A stretch of 64,000 nt of DNA from Sclerotinia nivalis (Eukaryota; Ascomycota; Leotiomycetes; Helotiales; Sclerotiniaceae). The DNA is taken from NCBI GenBank assembly GCA_029531795.1, contig JAPEIS010000008.1, forward strand, positions 62,001 to 126,000. The letters are read 5' to 3'. Made by a program: the position numbers and the translations under genes. Positions 10,965 through 22,744 of the stretch are shown here, piece after piece (the first letter of the stretch is position 1; each line of letters begins with the position of its first letter). Below the pieces are notes generated by a model, which was not told the origin of the DNA, did not search any database, and worked only from the letters and a program-made list of their open reading frames with translations.

Positions 10965-11420
10965 ATGTATACCTTTGTTCCTCCCTCTTTCCAAGCCTTT
11001 GGCACAAATTCCATCGGCGAGAACGCCCTAAATCGAGAGCAGATAAAGTTCTTCCAACGCACTTCCGCGTTCGTCTGCAACGAGAACATCCTTGAGGGGA
11101 CACTCCCCAGTCTTGACCATGATATATGGCCATGTACTCCTCCCACATTGTGTGAAATCGGTAACAACACGCCTTCGTTTGATCTCGGCTTTTTCTTCAA
11201 CGATTCGTCCATCTATCCCTTCGCACGCCGAGCCGATCTAATCCACCATCAGCAATCCCTTCATTGTCCCAAGGCCCCATGTATCTATTCATCAATGGGA
11301 TGTTCATATGCAACTGGACGGACTGATAAGGTGAAAGAGCATATAATCATGCTGGGACTCATGTCATTTGTGCAGGTGAGTTTGAAATTTGTGACCAACA
11401 AAAGAAGTAAAGTAAAGTAG
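10965..11420 (+). pseudogene. C2H2 zinc-finger-like remnant
   Basis: An open frame of 151 codons contains, around 11,210-11,330, the sequence pattern YPFARRADLIHHQQSLHCP followed by GCSYATGRTDKVKEHI. This resembles the paired fungal C2H2 fingers in which an F-x-R-R-x-D-L-x-x-H...H half-finger is followed by a second finger with a TGRxDKxxxH stretch. The first finger lacks its cysteine pair and the rest of the frame has no recognisable content, so I read it as a decayed zinc-finger gene. A possible donor (GTGAGT) lies at 11,373, so a spliced gene is not excluded. Confidence 0.35.
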
Positions 11421-12181
11421 CTAATTTAATACCCAGACAAAATCAACTGTCATCAAACTAAGATTGAAAATATTTTGCAATTTGCGAGCTCTACACCTTG
11501 AATGGTCGCTGGACACATGTGACTTGAGCAACTTTGAAAGGAACAATATCAGTTTTGGGAGCAGAAATCTGGAGATGAGGCTTTGCATGTAGGTTGCGGC
11601 GGGCTTCTGAAAGAAATTAAGATTATTTTTGATATTTTGAGGCGCAAGGAGAATTTTGAGCCGGGTTTGAAATTGGCACAGGATGACAGAATATCAGCTC
11701 ACGTCATGGATAAATCTGATAGTCTGCCTGAATGGACATGGTAATCTCCCTTGAATATTTGAAAGACTATCTTCGGTTCCTGCTTAAATATAAAAAGGAT
11801 TATTATGGTTTCAAACTCGAATGTGCAGAAAACCATCGTAGAGTCGGACTTGGTTGCATAGAAACCTTTTGTAGGCTTTAGACATACCAAAGGAATGTAA
11901 AAGAAACAATCATACATATCTTTGCATCTTTTTTGGTAGATATGCATCTTTTTTGGTTCCACCCTGTCCCACCCAACAAAAGCAAACAAACTTTCGTCCC
12001 ACCTCACCTTCCTACCTCCAAACCGAACCATCAATCAAACAAGGCAAACTCAACTAACTCTCTCTCTCCCTCCCATTAACAAGTACCCCTAGTCTGTATT
12101 ATCATATAACCCCAAAATCATATTCCAATCCCCATCTATAACTCCAAAAGTAATTACAAACCTTCAAAAATACCCAACTAA
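11421..12181. other. Intergenic, no supported gene
   Basis: A stretch of T-rich and CT-rich sequence. Short open frames show no known domain. T-runs at about 12,150-12,160 on the minus strand fit a Pol III terminator for the adjacent tRNA-like gene. Confidence 0.4.
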
Positions 12182-12270
12182 GGAAGACACTGGGGGTTGA
12201 ACCCAGGACCATCTGGACTCTAGATTGTATAAGCTGGAATCAGATACGCTAGCCACTGCGCCATGCCTTC
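12182..12270 (-). tRNA. tRNA-Trp(CCA)-like gene with 16-nt intron
   Basis: The minus strand folds as a cloverleaf: acceptor GAAGGCA pairing with TGTCTTC (one G-U), D arm GCGC/GCGT around AGTGGCTA, anticodon stem TCTGA, loop TTCCAG, a 16-nt insert directly after position 37 (12,218-12,233), stem CCAGA, variable TGGTC, and a perfect T arm CTGGG-TTCAACC-CCCAG. Removing the insert leaves exactly 73 nt, the canonical length, with anticodon CCA. The odd points are an A-C mismatch at the loop end of the anticodon stem and C at the discriminator position, which is unusual for Trp. It could therefore be a decayed copy. The intron sits at the standard splice site for nuclear pre-tRNAs. Confidence 0.62.
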
Positions 12271-12858
12271 GATTATATGTTGTTTTATTTTATATAATAT
12301 AATGTTGTTTAGCTTTATGTTATTATGTCCTATGTTGGGTGAAGGTGATCATGAAATGAAGAGGCGGCGTGGGGTGAGATTGAGCATGACTTCGAATTTG
12401 GGATGACACAACTACCCTTTAAACACCTACTTGAGGTATTCTTATTGTGCTGGATTGACTTGGTCTATAGGATATACGTCCAAAGTATTCCAATTTGGGG
12501 TTTTGTTTTCTTGTTGAAATCACATTATTGATTGCAACAGTAGTCTTGCTTGTCACTGCCAATCCCAATCTTCTACATACGCTCTAAGACTAATGGCACT
12601 GGCAATGCCACTCTTCTATAATGGACGTTCTGCAAACATGGTATGATGATCAACTAGACACAGCACAATAAACAGCAAGCAACATCGAATAGACGCACAA
12701 GCATTGAAACATGTAAAGCTTTATAGATTGGTACTTAACAAGCAATACAAAAGAGAAAGGAATAACGCCACGCCGAGGCTTGTATATGCCTGGATATGTA
12801 TTCTAGAAGCCTTCATCACCAAACCCAGAAGACTAAGTCTGATCTTATGGAGAACCCC
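12271..12858. other. Intergenic, no supported gene
   Basis: Nothing with coding character was found. The right part is the likely 3' UTR of the convergent PP28 gene. Confidence 0.4.
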
Positions 12859-13720
12859 TTATTTCTTTCCCTTCTTTCCTTTGGCTGCAGGTCCCATAGC
12901 GGCTTCTCTTCTTCTCTGTTCCCGCGCCAATTGCTCCGACTTTGCTTGCTCCTGTTCCTTACGTTCTTCTTCCTCAGCCTACGAGAAGTTAGTTTAATTT
13001 CAAGCATAGACGGACATAAATAGTACGTACGGCCTTGCGTTCTGCTGCCAAGCGTCTCTCCTCTCTGACCTTTGCCAACCTTGCAAGATCAGCTTGAGCT
13101 TCATCAGTCTTTCCGGCAAGATGTAATCTTTGGTATGCTTCTTTCTTCTTTTGTGCCTCAATTGCCTCTCTTTCTTTGCGACTCAACTCCTGTGGCTTCT
13201 TGCTGACGCTCATCTTTGCGACATCTCCTGCAACTTCATCGACAGTCTTTGGTGGGGCCTTGGCTTGATTTCTGGCAGCCTTGCTATGGTTGGGATTGAC
13301 AGGCATGTCGTCATCCTCACTCTCTTCTTCGCTATCGGTCGGGAGATCCCCAACTTGTGCGACCTTCTGGTTCTTCTTCTTGATAGCAGCTTCCTTCTTC
13401 GCCTTAGCAGCAGCGCGACGTTGTTCACGGGTCATCTCTGGCTTCTCTTCTTCCTCTTCTTCAGAAGATTCCTCTTCTGAGTCCTCTTCTTCTTCTTCCT
13501 CTTCTTCTGAGGATGAATCATCGGCATTCTTTTCGCGGATTTCGTTTCCATTGGCATCGAGAGGTCTAAGATCACGAGAGAAGTGTTTACCACCTGTTGG
13601 GAAGTTCAAATTAGTATCTTCAGAATGTAATCTTGTCATAAGAATATTCTTACCCCCACGAGTGAACTTCTTAAACTTTCCACCTCTGCCACGTCCGGCT
13701 GCTGGTCCTCCTGGTGCCAT
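12859..13720 (-). CDS. PP28/PDAP1-family casein-kinase-substrate phosphoprotein
   Basis: Two exons (13,720-13,031 and 12,978-12,859) are separated by a 52-nt GTACGT...TAG intron, giving 269 aa. The protein opens with a Gly/Arg-rich basic stretch ([15 protein letters not shown]), then a Ser/Glu block at about 66-95 ([20 protein letters not shown]), a second acidic patch, and the conserved PP28 domain with [33 protein letters not shown] and [13 protein letters not shown]. It ends with a Lys/Gly-rich tail. The family (heat- and acid-stable phosphoprotein of 28 kDa) is a conserved eukaryotic substrate of casein kinase II; its molecular role is not well defined. The start is preceded by AACATGGC context on the coding strand. 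Confidence 0.88.
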
Positions 13721-14734
13721 GTTGTTAAAATAATATCGAGATAACCAAAAAGATTGGTTGTTTTTTATTTGATTGTATTCGCTTCGGAACTTGGTATGAT
13801 ATTAAGGACGACGTGACCTTTTCTTATTTTATGATGTCAAGTAGAAGAAGGATGGTGCCTGATCGTACTTTTAACTTTTAATCCATTCAGAAGATGTTAA
13901 TTTGATTTTAGTGCGGGGCACATTTAATAACATTAGTACAACCCCGCCGTCTCCTTAGCTCAGCGTACTCGAGTAGTTATATATGTAAATTTTAACCAAT
14001 TAGAATACGTGGAAGATCAATCATTATCAATGGCTGTACTGACCGAAAGTCTAAGCTCACTAAGCTCAGGTCATACTAGCTCAACATCACTGTCGCTTAA
14101 ATCACATGATTGATAAAAATTTCGAGTACAAGATAATTTCAATCTCAATTTTCAGTTTCTCTTCTTCTTTTTCTCTTCATAAAACTAAAACTGATTCCTC
14201 AATATTCACTCTGGTCTTTTGTCTTTCAATGGCGGGATCTTGGAGGGGAAATTGCAGGATAGAAGAGAATCTTTTCGTTTACTTACCCTCCATCCTATGG
14301 CATGAGAATGCGTTGGGTCATGGAGAAATATAAAAAACGGGACATTTACAACTATTGTTATTTTTCTTTATTCTTCTCGAAACCAATGGCACCATATTGA
14401 ATTGGCGACAGATTTTGCGATTTGCCTGCGAAGAAATTCGCTTATGCTTTTGTGGTTGTTGCTGTCGACTTGCTTTCAGCCACACCGAAACGGACAAAGG
14501 ATGCTTGCAGCAGATGTTTACGAAATTTTCAACCTTGGCTGCCAGATCTAGTTCCATTACTGCGATCAACTCTTTGTTTAAGTGAGGTAAAGAAGATAAA
14601 ATTGAACTGTCAAGAAGATTCAAATCAATCTTTTAATCATGACTATTTGCTACACATCTCAATCATCCTTGAATCACACTCACCTATAGTCACTGTCGAG
14701 TCTATTTCCTTTCGAGACTCATCTGCAGAACAAT
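13721..14734. other. Divergent intergenic region
   Basis: This is the shared upstream region of the minus-strand PP28 gene and the plus-strand small cysteine-motif gene. Open frames inside it (for example 14,355-14,585) overlap on both strands and have no domain. No clear TATA box was seen. Confidence 0.35.
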
Positions 14735-15130
14735 ATGTCCGCATGTCCCGCCTGCGATCGTCCTCTCGTACTGCCTCCTGCATTTGCATATATAGCTCTC
14801 AAATTCCCTCGCATCAGACCCTCCCTCAATTGTGATCGCAAATTACCTCGTTGCAAGACTTGCGATCAAGCAGCAGCAGAGAAACGAGTCGCTGATGCAA
14901 TCCTTCCACCACCATACTATATCAATCCTGTTGCGCAAATCAAAAAACAGATCGACTTAACACAAGAATTGATCAAGGCAGGGGTGCGGCGAGAAGAATT
15001 GGAGATGGAACTTCCTGCTCTGATGAAAGAAGGTGTGTTGAGGTTACAGAAAAGGGATGCAAATATACGGAGTGCATGGCATGGATACTGGGATATTTGG
15101 GGATGGGAACAAGGACAACCTCGACCATGA
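14735..15130 (+). CDS. Small conserved-looking protein with N-terminal Cys pairs, unknown
   Basis: A single-exon frame of 131 aa, starting ATG at 14,735 (MSACPACDRPLVLPP). An N-terminal CPACD and a later CKTCD form two CxxC pairs about 40 residues apart, as in a zinc-ribbon-like fold. The remainder has a charged helical region (QIKKQIDLTQELIKAGVRRE) and an aromatic end (HGYWDIWGWEQG). I do not recognise the family. The ordered codon use and absence of low-complexity sequence suggest a real gene. It could have a different 5' exon structure, since a second ATG lies close by in another frame. Confidence 0.5.
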   Translation: MSACPACDRPLVLPPAFAYIALKFPRIRPSLNCDRKLPRCKTCDQAAAEKRVADAILPPPYYINPVAQIKKQIDLTQELIKAGVRREELEMELPALMKEGVLRLQKRDANIRSAWHGYWDIWGWEQGQPRP

Positions 15131-15625
15131 GGTAACATGAGCAAGAGATGAGAGATGACAGACGTCGAGGTCTACGGTATATTAGTCTTACAACCAAATG
15201 GAGATTTTATATATACCTGTGAGGAGCTCAACATTTACTGGCCTTGTTCTTTAAGTAGTTGGTGGCTTGGACCTACGAAGCCAACGTTTGTACAGTAGTT
15301 GGTAACCTTATGTCGCAACTACTTGATTTCGTAGCCCATGCACCCACATTGGATAAGGGGCAATCTAAAAAAGATTACCCCAGACATACTAATCATCTTG
15401 AAGATATAATATTTGATTGTGATGTTGATTTCTTCTCAATGTGTAATAAACCGCCGAATATCTATTCTATTATTCATAGCCAAGAAATACCACGTAGGTT
15501 CCTTGAGATGACGCAAATAAAGCAATTTCAGGTTTAAGTATTCCACCAACATTAATCCTCCTGGTTAACCAACACCAAAACATAATACCAACAACATTAA
15601 CATTTCCACCATCTGTCAGAACAAA
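15131..15625. other. Intergenic / promoter of the SRO7-like gene
   Basis: No supported gene. The last 100 nt are A/C-rich leader sequence (CCACCAACATT, CAACACCAAAACATA) typical of a fungal 5' UTR. Confidence 0.35.
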
Positions 15626-18600
15626 ATGGCAGGCTTTTTACGTGGAAAACAAGCAGGTATACAAAATGATCTATCTGCGGGTATCTTGCCAGGGTTGTTT
15701 GCGCCGGATGATTTGGATCGCTTCGGCATCAATTCGCAAATAGGGTATGTTAACTCTGCTACTCTGCTACCATGTAACAAATTAAGGGATTCGGGGTCAG
15801 CTAACTTCTACACTTTTTAGTTCTCTCGCATATGATCCAGTACAATCTTTACTTGCAGTCGGAACGAACGAGACAACCTTTGGAAGCGGACAAATTTACA
15901 TTTTTGGTCAGAAGAGAGTACAAGCAAAGCTTACATTACCCCGTCGAGCGTCAGTCAAAACTCTACAATTTTGCGCCGACAGACTTATTAGTGTTGATTC
16001 GAAGAACGAAGTCATAGTATGGGATTTAGCAACAGCAAAGAAGTTGGCAGCTTACTCCCCGCCAGGAGTTGTGACTACCATTGTGACGGATCCTATGCTG
16101 GATTGGTGTTTAATTGGATTACAAACGGGAGATATTATATGCTACGACTTGGATAGAGAGAAGCTTGCGCCTTTACGACTTCCGAATTTCTGGCGCGAAA
16201 AGAATCCAAGATCAAGGTTGTTGAGTTGTGTATCTTTACAATTACATCCCAGAGATATTGGACAGTTATTGATAGGATACACGGAGGGAGCTGTGATATA
16301 CTCGTTTAAACGGAACAAACCTGTCAAATACTTTCAATACGAAGTTCCAGCCGGAGCTCCTGGTGGAAATGGAGATCCTTTGGGTAAGAATGCGCCTAGA
16401 CAACCACGTCTTACACAAGCTTTATGGCATCCCACTGGAACTTTCATTGCTACAGCGCATGATGATGCAAGCATTGTATTTTGGGATCCTAAAGATGGAA
16501 GAATTGTGATGGCTCGAACTCTACAAGATACACATGTGAATGTACCTGGATCTCAGCCGCAAGGTTCTAGCAACTCTGTTGGTACGTTCTCCCTCAAGGA
16601 AGATTTTGCAAAAATAGCTTGGTGCTGCAAAGAAAACCCGGATGATACTGGTCTTCTTGTGGCTGGAGGGGTCCCAACCACGACGCCTACCAAAGGTATG
16701 ACATTTATGGAGTTGGGTGTAACTCCGGTTTATGCGACGTCAACTTGGCAAGTCTTGACCGATCACTTTAATGCAAAACGTCAACATTTCCTTCCAACTC
16801 CTACTGGTGCAGATATCGCAGATTTTTGTCTCATTCCTCGTGCTTCTCCACATTTTGCCGGAGCTCAAGACCCTATTGCCATTATTGCACTTCTCACATC
16901 GGGTGAGTTAGTTACATTGAGCTTCCCTAGTGGTCATCCTGTTTCTCCTACAAACCAACTTCATCCCTCCCTTTCCTTTGTCCATCCGTTCGTCAATTTC
17001 ATGGCAGTATCTGCTGTTGATAGAGGTCGATGGCTTGGCATGACAGAAACTCGTGCTATGGGTCCACAGCTTCTGAAAGGAGGGGCAGAAGGAGTGAAAC
17101 ACCTACGGAGATATGAAGCACGGAATATCATTCAGACGGCTCATGGAGATGGCACAGTTAGAATTTGGGACGCTGGCCATGGAGATGAATTGGAAAACTC
17201 TAGTTCACTACAAGTCGATATCGCCAGAGCAGTCGCACGTTTCGAAGATGTCAATATTTCTGCAATTAATATGGCTTCAACTACTGGAGAATTATGTGTT
17301 GGCACGACCGCTGGTGAAGTGGTAGTTTATAGGTGGGGTGGCAACAGAGCTTACGGTAGCGAGCAGCCTTCAAATGAGACTCGATGTGGTGGTATCACAG
17401 ATATTTCTATTCGTGCTGAGCCATCTCTCAAAGAAGGTCTACAACCATTCATTCTTTATGATATGGCGCAAGGGCCCATAAGTGCGATACGAATGTCAGA
17501 TGTTGGATTCGTAGGAGTTGGATCTGAAGGTGGACTTTTCTCAATCATCGACCTCCGAGGACCATCTGTCATTTTCAGCGCCGCAATGAGTGACTTCATC
17601 AAGCAAGATAAGAGAAGTAGTTTCATGAGAAAGGGAAGTAGCCAAACTTCTGCCAAATCTGAATGGCCTGTGTGTATCGAATTTGGCGTCATGACGCTAG
17701 ATGATGATAAATACTCTAGCATCGCTTGTTTCGTAGGAACAAACAATGGTAAAGTCGCCACATTCAAAATTCTACCACAGCAGAATGGTGGATATACAGC
17801 TCAATTTGCAGGAGTGACAGCTTGTTCCGACAAGGTAATTTCAATTACACCAATTGTGGCTGAGACTGGAAAACTTGCATCGGCAACTGGGCCTACAGTA
17901 GCTGCGCTTCGCAGTGGACAGCAAACTAATGGCGCCCTTGTAGTTGGTAAGATAACCGTAGGTGTGTGCTACTACTGACCTTCTTTCGTATGGGAGGAGG
18001 TCAGTAGCTTGCCACGCCTATTGTCATTCCTTCATTTGCTGAATCCTTGATCCCACATTCCACAGCATGGTACTAATAGTTGTACAGTAACCCAAACTGA
18101 AGCCCGCATCTTCAAACCCTCTAGTGCCAAAGGTGCTCACAAAACCTTCGACGATGTCTTTTGTGATTCCGCTGCCGTCACGGAATTCGAACTTCATGGG
18201 TTCGCACTCGTTGGCGTTTTCGGTGATGGAACAGCTCGCGCTTACTCGCTACCAGCATTGAAAGAAATTGGCATGTCCAAGCTTGACATGTTGGACAAGA
18301 CTCGCTCTTCAAACAGTGCCGTAACGCCTTCTGGGGACATTCTAGGTTGGACGGGCCCAAGTGAGATTGCAATGGTTAATGTCTGGGGAACCGGACTACC
18401 ACTCGGCAGAAGCCAGGATAAGCTATTCAATCCCGAAGCATTAATTCCTCCACGTCCCACAATCTCAAATCTCCAATGGATATCGGGAACTCAATACGTC
18501 TCTCCCACCGATCTGGATCTCCTAATTGGTGGCCCCGATCGCCCACCCAGTAAGCGCATGCTTGCAGCGTCAGCAGAGGAAGAACGTCTAGCTCGTACTT

Positions 18601-18815
18601 CTGGTGGTGAGGCAGGACCTAGTGGATCTCAAGAGGGATGGGGCGACTATATGACGAGGCAGCTCAACGAGAGGACGGAGAAACTTAATATTATGGGTGA
18701 TAATTTGGATAAGGTGCAGGAGAATAGTGCGGGGTGGGCGGATGATGTTAGCAAGTATGTCAACAAACAGAAGAGGAATATGTTGCTGGGAGGAATTACT
18801 GGGAAGTGGTTTTAA
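15626..18815 (+). CDS. SRO7: Lethal giant larvae / Sro7 / tomosyn homologue
   Basis: Three exons (15,626-15,744; 15,821-17,946; 18,088-18,815) encode 990 aa. The introns have GTATGT...TAG and GTAAGA...CAG borders, the second with a TACTAAT branch site. The protein is a WD40 beta-propeller of the Lgl family: ISVDSKNEVIVWDLATAKK, FIATAHDDASIVFWDPKDGR and NIIQTAHGDGTVRIWDAGHG are visible WD-type blades. The C-terminus (about 930-990) has an R-SNARE-like helix, NERTEKLNIMGDNLDKVQEN, with Arg944 at the zero-layer position. Sro7/tomosyn proteins bind plasma-membrane t-SNAREs and Rab GTPases and regulate exocyst-dependent secretion at growing tips. The SNARE-like tail makes it closer in architecture to tomosyn than to a bare Lgl. 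The gene stands alone on the plus strand. Confidence 0.92.
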
Positions 18816-19881
18816 GGGATGAAGATTTTATGGACGAGAATAGATAGTATGTATGGATGGGCGTTCTTGGGATTTAGTGGATACCTGGTATGGGAATTAT
18901 ACCTCGAGAATGCTTGAAAGACTATGTGTCTATTTAACGTTGTGAGCGTATGAATTCATGGGCGTTAGATTAATGGGTTGGACTTCGCATCTCATATGAC
19001 ATCTCATATCATAAAAATAGCCATTGCGGTTCAATATATGACCTCAAAATGTGTATAATCCCTGATCTAAAATTGGAACATAAATCTCTTTTTGATCGAA
19101 AGGTTGTTGTCTTGCTTCATGTCAAGCTACAAGTGGTTGCAGAAGATTGAGTGGGTGACCTAAGTAGGATGTTGGTACATACTAAGCCGCAGGTATCTAG
19201 AAAATTGAGAAGGCAGAGGTGGGTTTGAGGGCGAAAAGGAGTTGATGTTGGGGTCAAGTTCATGGCCGGGGTCTGATGGAGGGTGTATGTTATGTTATGC
19301 TTTACCAACAATACCGGAAGGTCCGAAAGAAGGTCTTAGACATGTGGGGAATGCGGCTTGGAGCCTGAAGTTGCAGTGTTGTTATTGAGTTTGATTGTAC
19401 ATATGGGATGCAATCGAAAACACAGGACATTCGGGGAGAGAACAAGGTAAGCAGTTTAGGTTAAGAGAAGCAAAGGGAAGTGAGGAATGGTTCATGGAAG
19501 AAGGAATTATGTACAGATCTCAATCTCCCATGTAAGACTTCATCAACATCAATGCAACACACAGGCATGCCTGAGGTGAGAAACATAATGGCCCTCGTTG
19601 TGTCAGTACGTAGGCCGCAGATATTTATAGTATAAAACACGGTTACAATAGGTGTGGCTGTTCAGTGCCGTCTGGTTAAGATGTTGAAGATGTGTCTTGC
19701 AATCACAACCAGACTGGGTGAAGAACATGTTATAAATACCTCAGTTCACCCTCCTCCATGATTACTCCTCACACTACAACCAACACATCGCATTACCAAG
19801 CCCTCACTGTATCTAGAGGCCCAAATCCATATCAGTAAGAGCATAAGCATTACACAGAATCCATAAACAAAACCTCTCAAC
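18816..19881. other. Intergenic, promoter of the small basic protein gene
   Basis: No supported gene. A TATAAATA box lies at about 19,732-19,739, followed by a C/A-rich leader, which fits the downstream start at 19,882. Confidence 0.4.
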
Positions 19882-20121
19882 ATGCAAAAATCCAGCACGC
19901 AAAGATCCTCCAAGCAAAAAGTTAGCTTCTCCGACGCCAAGCAGATAATACCACCAGCAAAGAAACATGCCGATCCGTTTAAGGATGAGCGAGCTACGGG
20001 GGACGGAAATAAGAGGAGTGCTAGTAGTCCGGATCGAGGGGGAAGTTCGGGGAAGAAGAGTAACACGAGTGGGACAAGTGGGACGAGGAAGGTTTTACCT
20101 GCTAAGGGGGTTAAGAGGTGA
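19882..20121 (+). CDS. Small basic Ser/Lys-rich protein, unknown
   Basis: A 79-aa frame (MQKSSTQRSSKQKVSFSDAK at the start), rich in Ser, Lys and Gly and predicted disordered. No domain is recognised and there is no signal peptide or membrane segment. Support comes from the TATA box about 145 nt upstream and the CAACATG start context. It could be a short nuclear or chromatin-associated protein, but that is only a guess from composition. A chance frame is possible. Confidence 0.42.
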   Translation: MQKSSTQRSSKQKVSFSDAKQIIPPAKKHADPFKDERATGDGNKRSASSPDRGGSSGKKSNTSGTSGTRKVLPAKGVKR

Positions 20122-20933
20122 GGGGAGATGTTTTGATACTTATCTTTAAGCGAGGGTTTGAGTGCGGAGTTGTGTGTTGGATATGGGATTCGATAGATTG
20201 GTTTGGAGTTTGGCGTTGGGGTGTTTTACAACTGGCTAGCTAGCTGGCTGGCTGGCTTTATCTGGAAATATGCTCATCTCGATTAGATTGCATGATTAAT
20301 AGACTTACATCACAAATTTGTGAATCGCTGAAGTCTCTCGTTTCTACACTCGCTTGCAAGTTGTTGGTTTCCCCTCCCTTTTTCTTTAGGTGAGAATGAC
20401 GAAATGTGCAGTTATGCGCGTGCTATAATATGAGAAGGTTTCAGCTGCCATTTAATACTTTACAGGTACATACGACAAACATGAAACTGTAATTCATGAC
20501 GATGTCGGGGTTGGAACATCGATATGCTATTGCTCAAGTTGGAGCGGAACGTTGATGATTTGTTGTCCAAGTTGTATCAGGACATTCACATGACATCGTA
20601 GATACTCGGGTAATAATTCCATAAAAGGTTCAAAAGTGCCATGTAGAGATGAATTACTTCCACGTAGCGACTAGAAATGAGATAGGATGAAGGCATTATT
20701 GCACACGGTATATCAGTAGGAAAGAACTTCATAAGGACAGATGAAAAATGTTCATAATTGTTATGCTATACTAAAAGCATTTGAAAGCCTATGTGATATT
20801 CCTATTTAGAGTATCATTATTGACTTCCTGTATTCATCATATATGTATCTTAATGTTTGCGTTCCTCCCAATCATAAACTATCGTAATGCGCTCAATGAA
20901 CTCTAAAATCAAAACTATGAATGGGGTATTGAA
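20122..20933. other. Intergenic (3' UTRs of convergent genes)
   Basis: No supported gene. A CTAGCTAGCTGGCTGGCTGG simple repeat lies at about 20,237-20,256. Confidence 0.4.
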
Positions 20934-21968
20934 TTAGTGGGCCATGACTGCATCGACTTGATGTGTAACGCCACCAGTTTTGTCAACACCTGACTTTTCA
21001 GCGCCATCCATTTCCATGTCATCATCTCCGGCAACCTCTTCTTCCTCGGCTTCTTCATCAGATTCACCACTGCTCTCCGCCTCGAGATCTTCACTTTCAT
21101 CACCACTTTCCTCAGCGATGGCGCCCTCAAGTTCCACACCAGCCATCTCTGAATCTTGTTCCATCGCATCTGGATCGACTGCCACACCTTCCTCTCCCTC
21201 AACCTCTTCATCTTCTTCCTCTCCAGCTTCTTCGGCACCATATTCTTCTCCATCGGCGACTAAATCTGCCTCAGGTTGTTCAGGGGGGAATTCAGCAGGA
21301 GCAGATGCATCCGAGTCCCTATAATTGAATATTAGCATGCTATATCGCCCCAAGGGCGTATAATGACTCACCACTTGATGGCAAATCTAGTGACACGAGG
21401 CTTCTCAGCGAGAACATTTCTCTTGACTCGATCAAGAAGTGGCTTGGCAGGTGGATCGGCGTTCAATTCCTCAGAATCATACTCGTTGTTGACATAATAG
21501 CCAACTCGAACAAACTCTCTACCATCATAGGCGCAAGTGAGAAGAATGACAGTAACACCGAGAATTTCTGCATCTGGGATTCGCTTGGTATCGGGCGCAT
21601 CTGCCTGGAAGAGGAATTTGTTTACGCCGACAGGAATGGGACCAACGAGGAGAGAATCGAGTTCTTGATCATGCTCATCACTTCATTCGTTAGTTTTGGA
21701 TTCGAAGGAGGTAGAAACTAAGGAAGCTAGAGACATACGATGTGGCAGAACCAACATAGGTCAATTTCCATTCAAGATCTAGGGTAATGAGTAGGTTAGT
21801 GATTGGGAGAATGGAGAATAGATGGATAACCCCCAAAGAGGGGAAAGAAGGGATCCCACCCTTTTGTAATGCCTCAAGACACTCGAAGGTGATCTCAAAC
21901 TCATAAGGATCTCCAAATTTAGCCGGATTGTTGCGAACAGTAACACCAAGAAGTGAGACGACCGACAT
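20934..21968 (-). CDS. ASF1: Histone chaperone ASF1
   Basis: Four exons (21,968-21,860; 21,778-21,739; 21,680-21,372; 21,318-20,934) encode 280 aa; exon lengths sum to a whole number of codons. The conserved immunoglobulin-like core covers residues 1-153: [73 protein letters not shown] and [14 protein letters not shown]. The remaining about 125 residues are an acidic Glu/Asp/Ser tail, as in other fungal ASF1 proteins. ASF1 binds the H3-H4 dimer and passes it to CAF-1 and HIR for nucleosome assembly in the nucleus. The gene is divergent from RNA14, the two starts being about 780 nt apart. Confidence 0.95.
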
Positions 21969-22744
21969 CTTGAAAGAGGTCGGTTGCGTAGTTTCGATTA
22001 AGGTTTAAAGGATTTCCAAATTCTGATTCAAAATATGCACTCTCCTTAACCAAAAGATGCCAATCTTGTGAAGTCGGTGGAGGTGAATTGAAATTGTAGG
22101 AAGTGGGAGTGTTTGTATTGAAGAAGTGAAGAAAGCAGAAAGCATGGGTCGAGGAGAATAAAGTTGATAAATTGGTTGATGGGGTAGCATGCATACATTT
22201 AGTTCAAGACGGTAAGAAGTGGCAGTATCAATAATTCAATAATATCAAAAACGCGTAGGGAAAATCAAAATCACGTAGAAACCGCGATTTCCACTTTAGA
22301 GAATAACCGCTAACCATATTAGTATTAGTTCATTGAGTTCATTTTCTTTTGCCTTGTCAGAGCTCCATCCATCACATCAACTTTTACTGACCTTGGACTT
22401 AAACTCTACAAGGAACAAAATCCTGTTGTTCCTTTTTTATGATTCTTTCAACTCCATCAATAGCAATCAAAATAACCTCGATAGTTAATTGATTCAGATA
22501 ATCCACTTTCTTTGTTGCGCTACGATCCTTTGATTTTGCGCAAGTTTGTTTAACTGTCCATACAGGTTAGCCTTACCTTCCCTTACCTTCCCTTACCTTC
22601 GCCGATGACAACCTTTCCGATACATCATCATCGCATCTGCTAACAAACTTCAAACAAACTCTAGCCATTTCCACCATTAATTTCTATCATCCCTTCATCG
22701 CCTTCGCTCGCGCATCCACTTAAATAATCAGAACGGTCTTCAAA
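21969..22744. promoter_or_regulatory. Shared divergent promoter of ASF1 and RNA14
   Basis: The two genes are transcribed away from each other. Near the RNA14 side, at about 22,569-22,600, the decamer TTACCTTCCC is repeated three times in tandem, followed by TTACCTTCGCC. The pyrimidine-rich leader up to the RNA14 start is typical of a fungal 5' UTR. No known factor site is assigned. Confidence 0.4.

Noticed and set aside
13130..13733. Plus-strand open frames of 116 and 150 codons
   Set aside because: They are antisense to the PP28 gene; their Ser-rich translation is the complement of its Glu-rich coding sequence.
20980..21324. Plus-strand Ser/Pro-rich frame of 114 codons
   Set aside because: Antisense to the acidic tail of ASF1.
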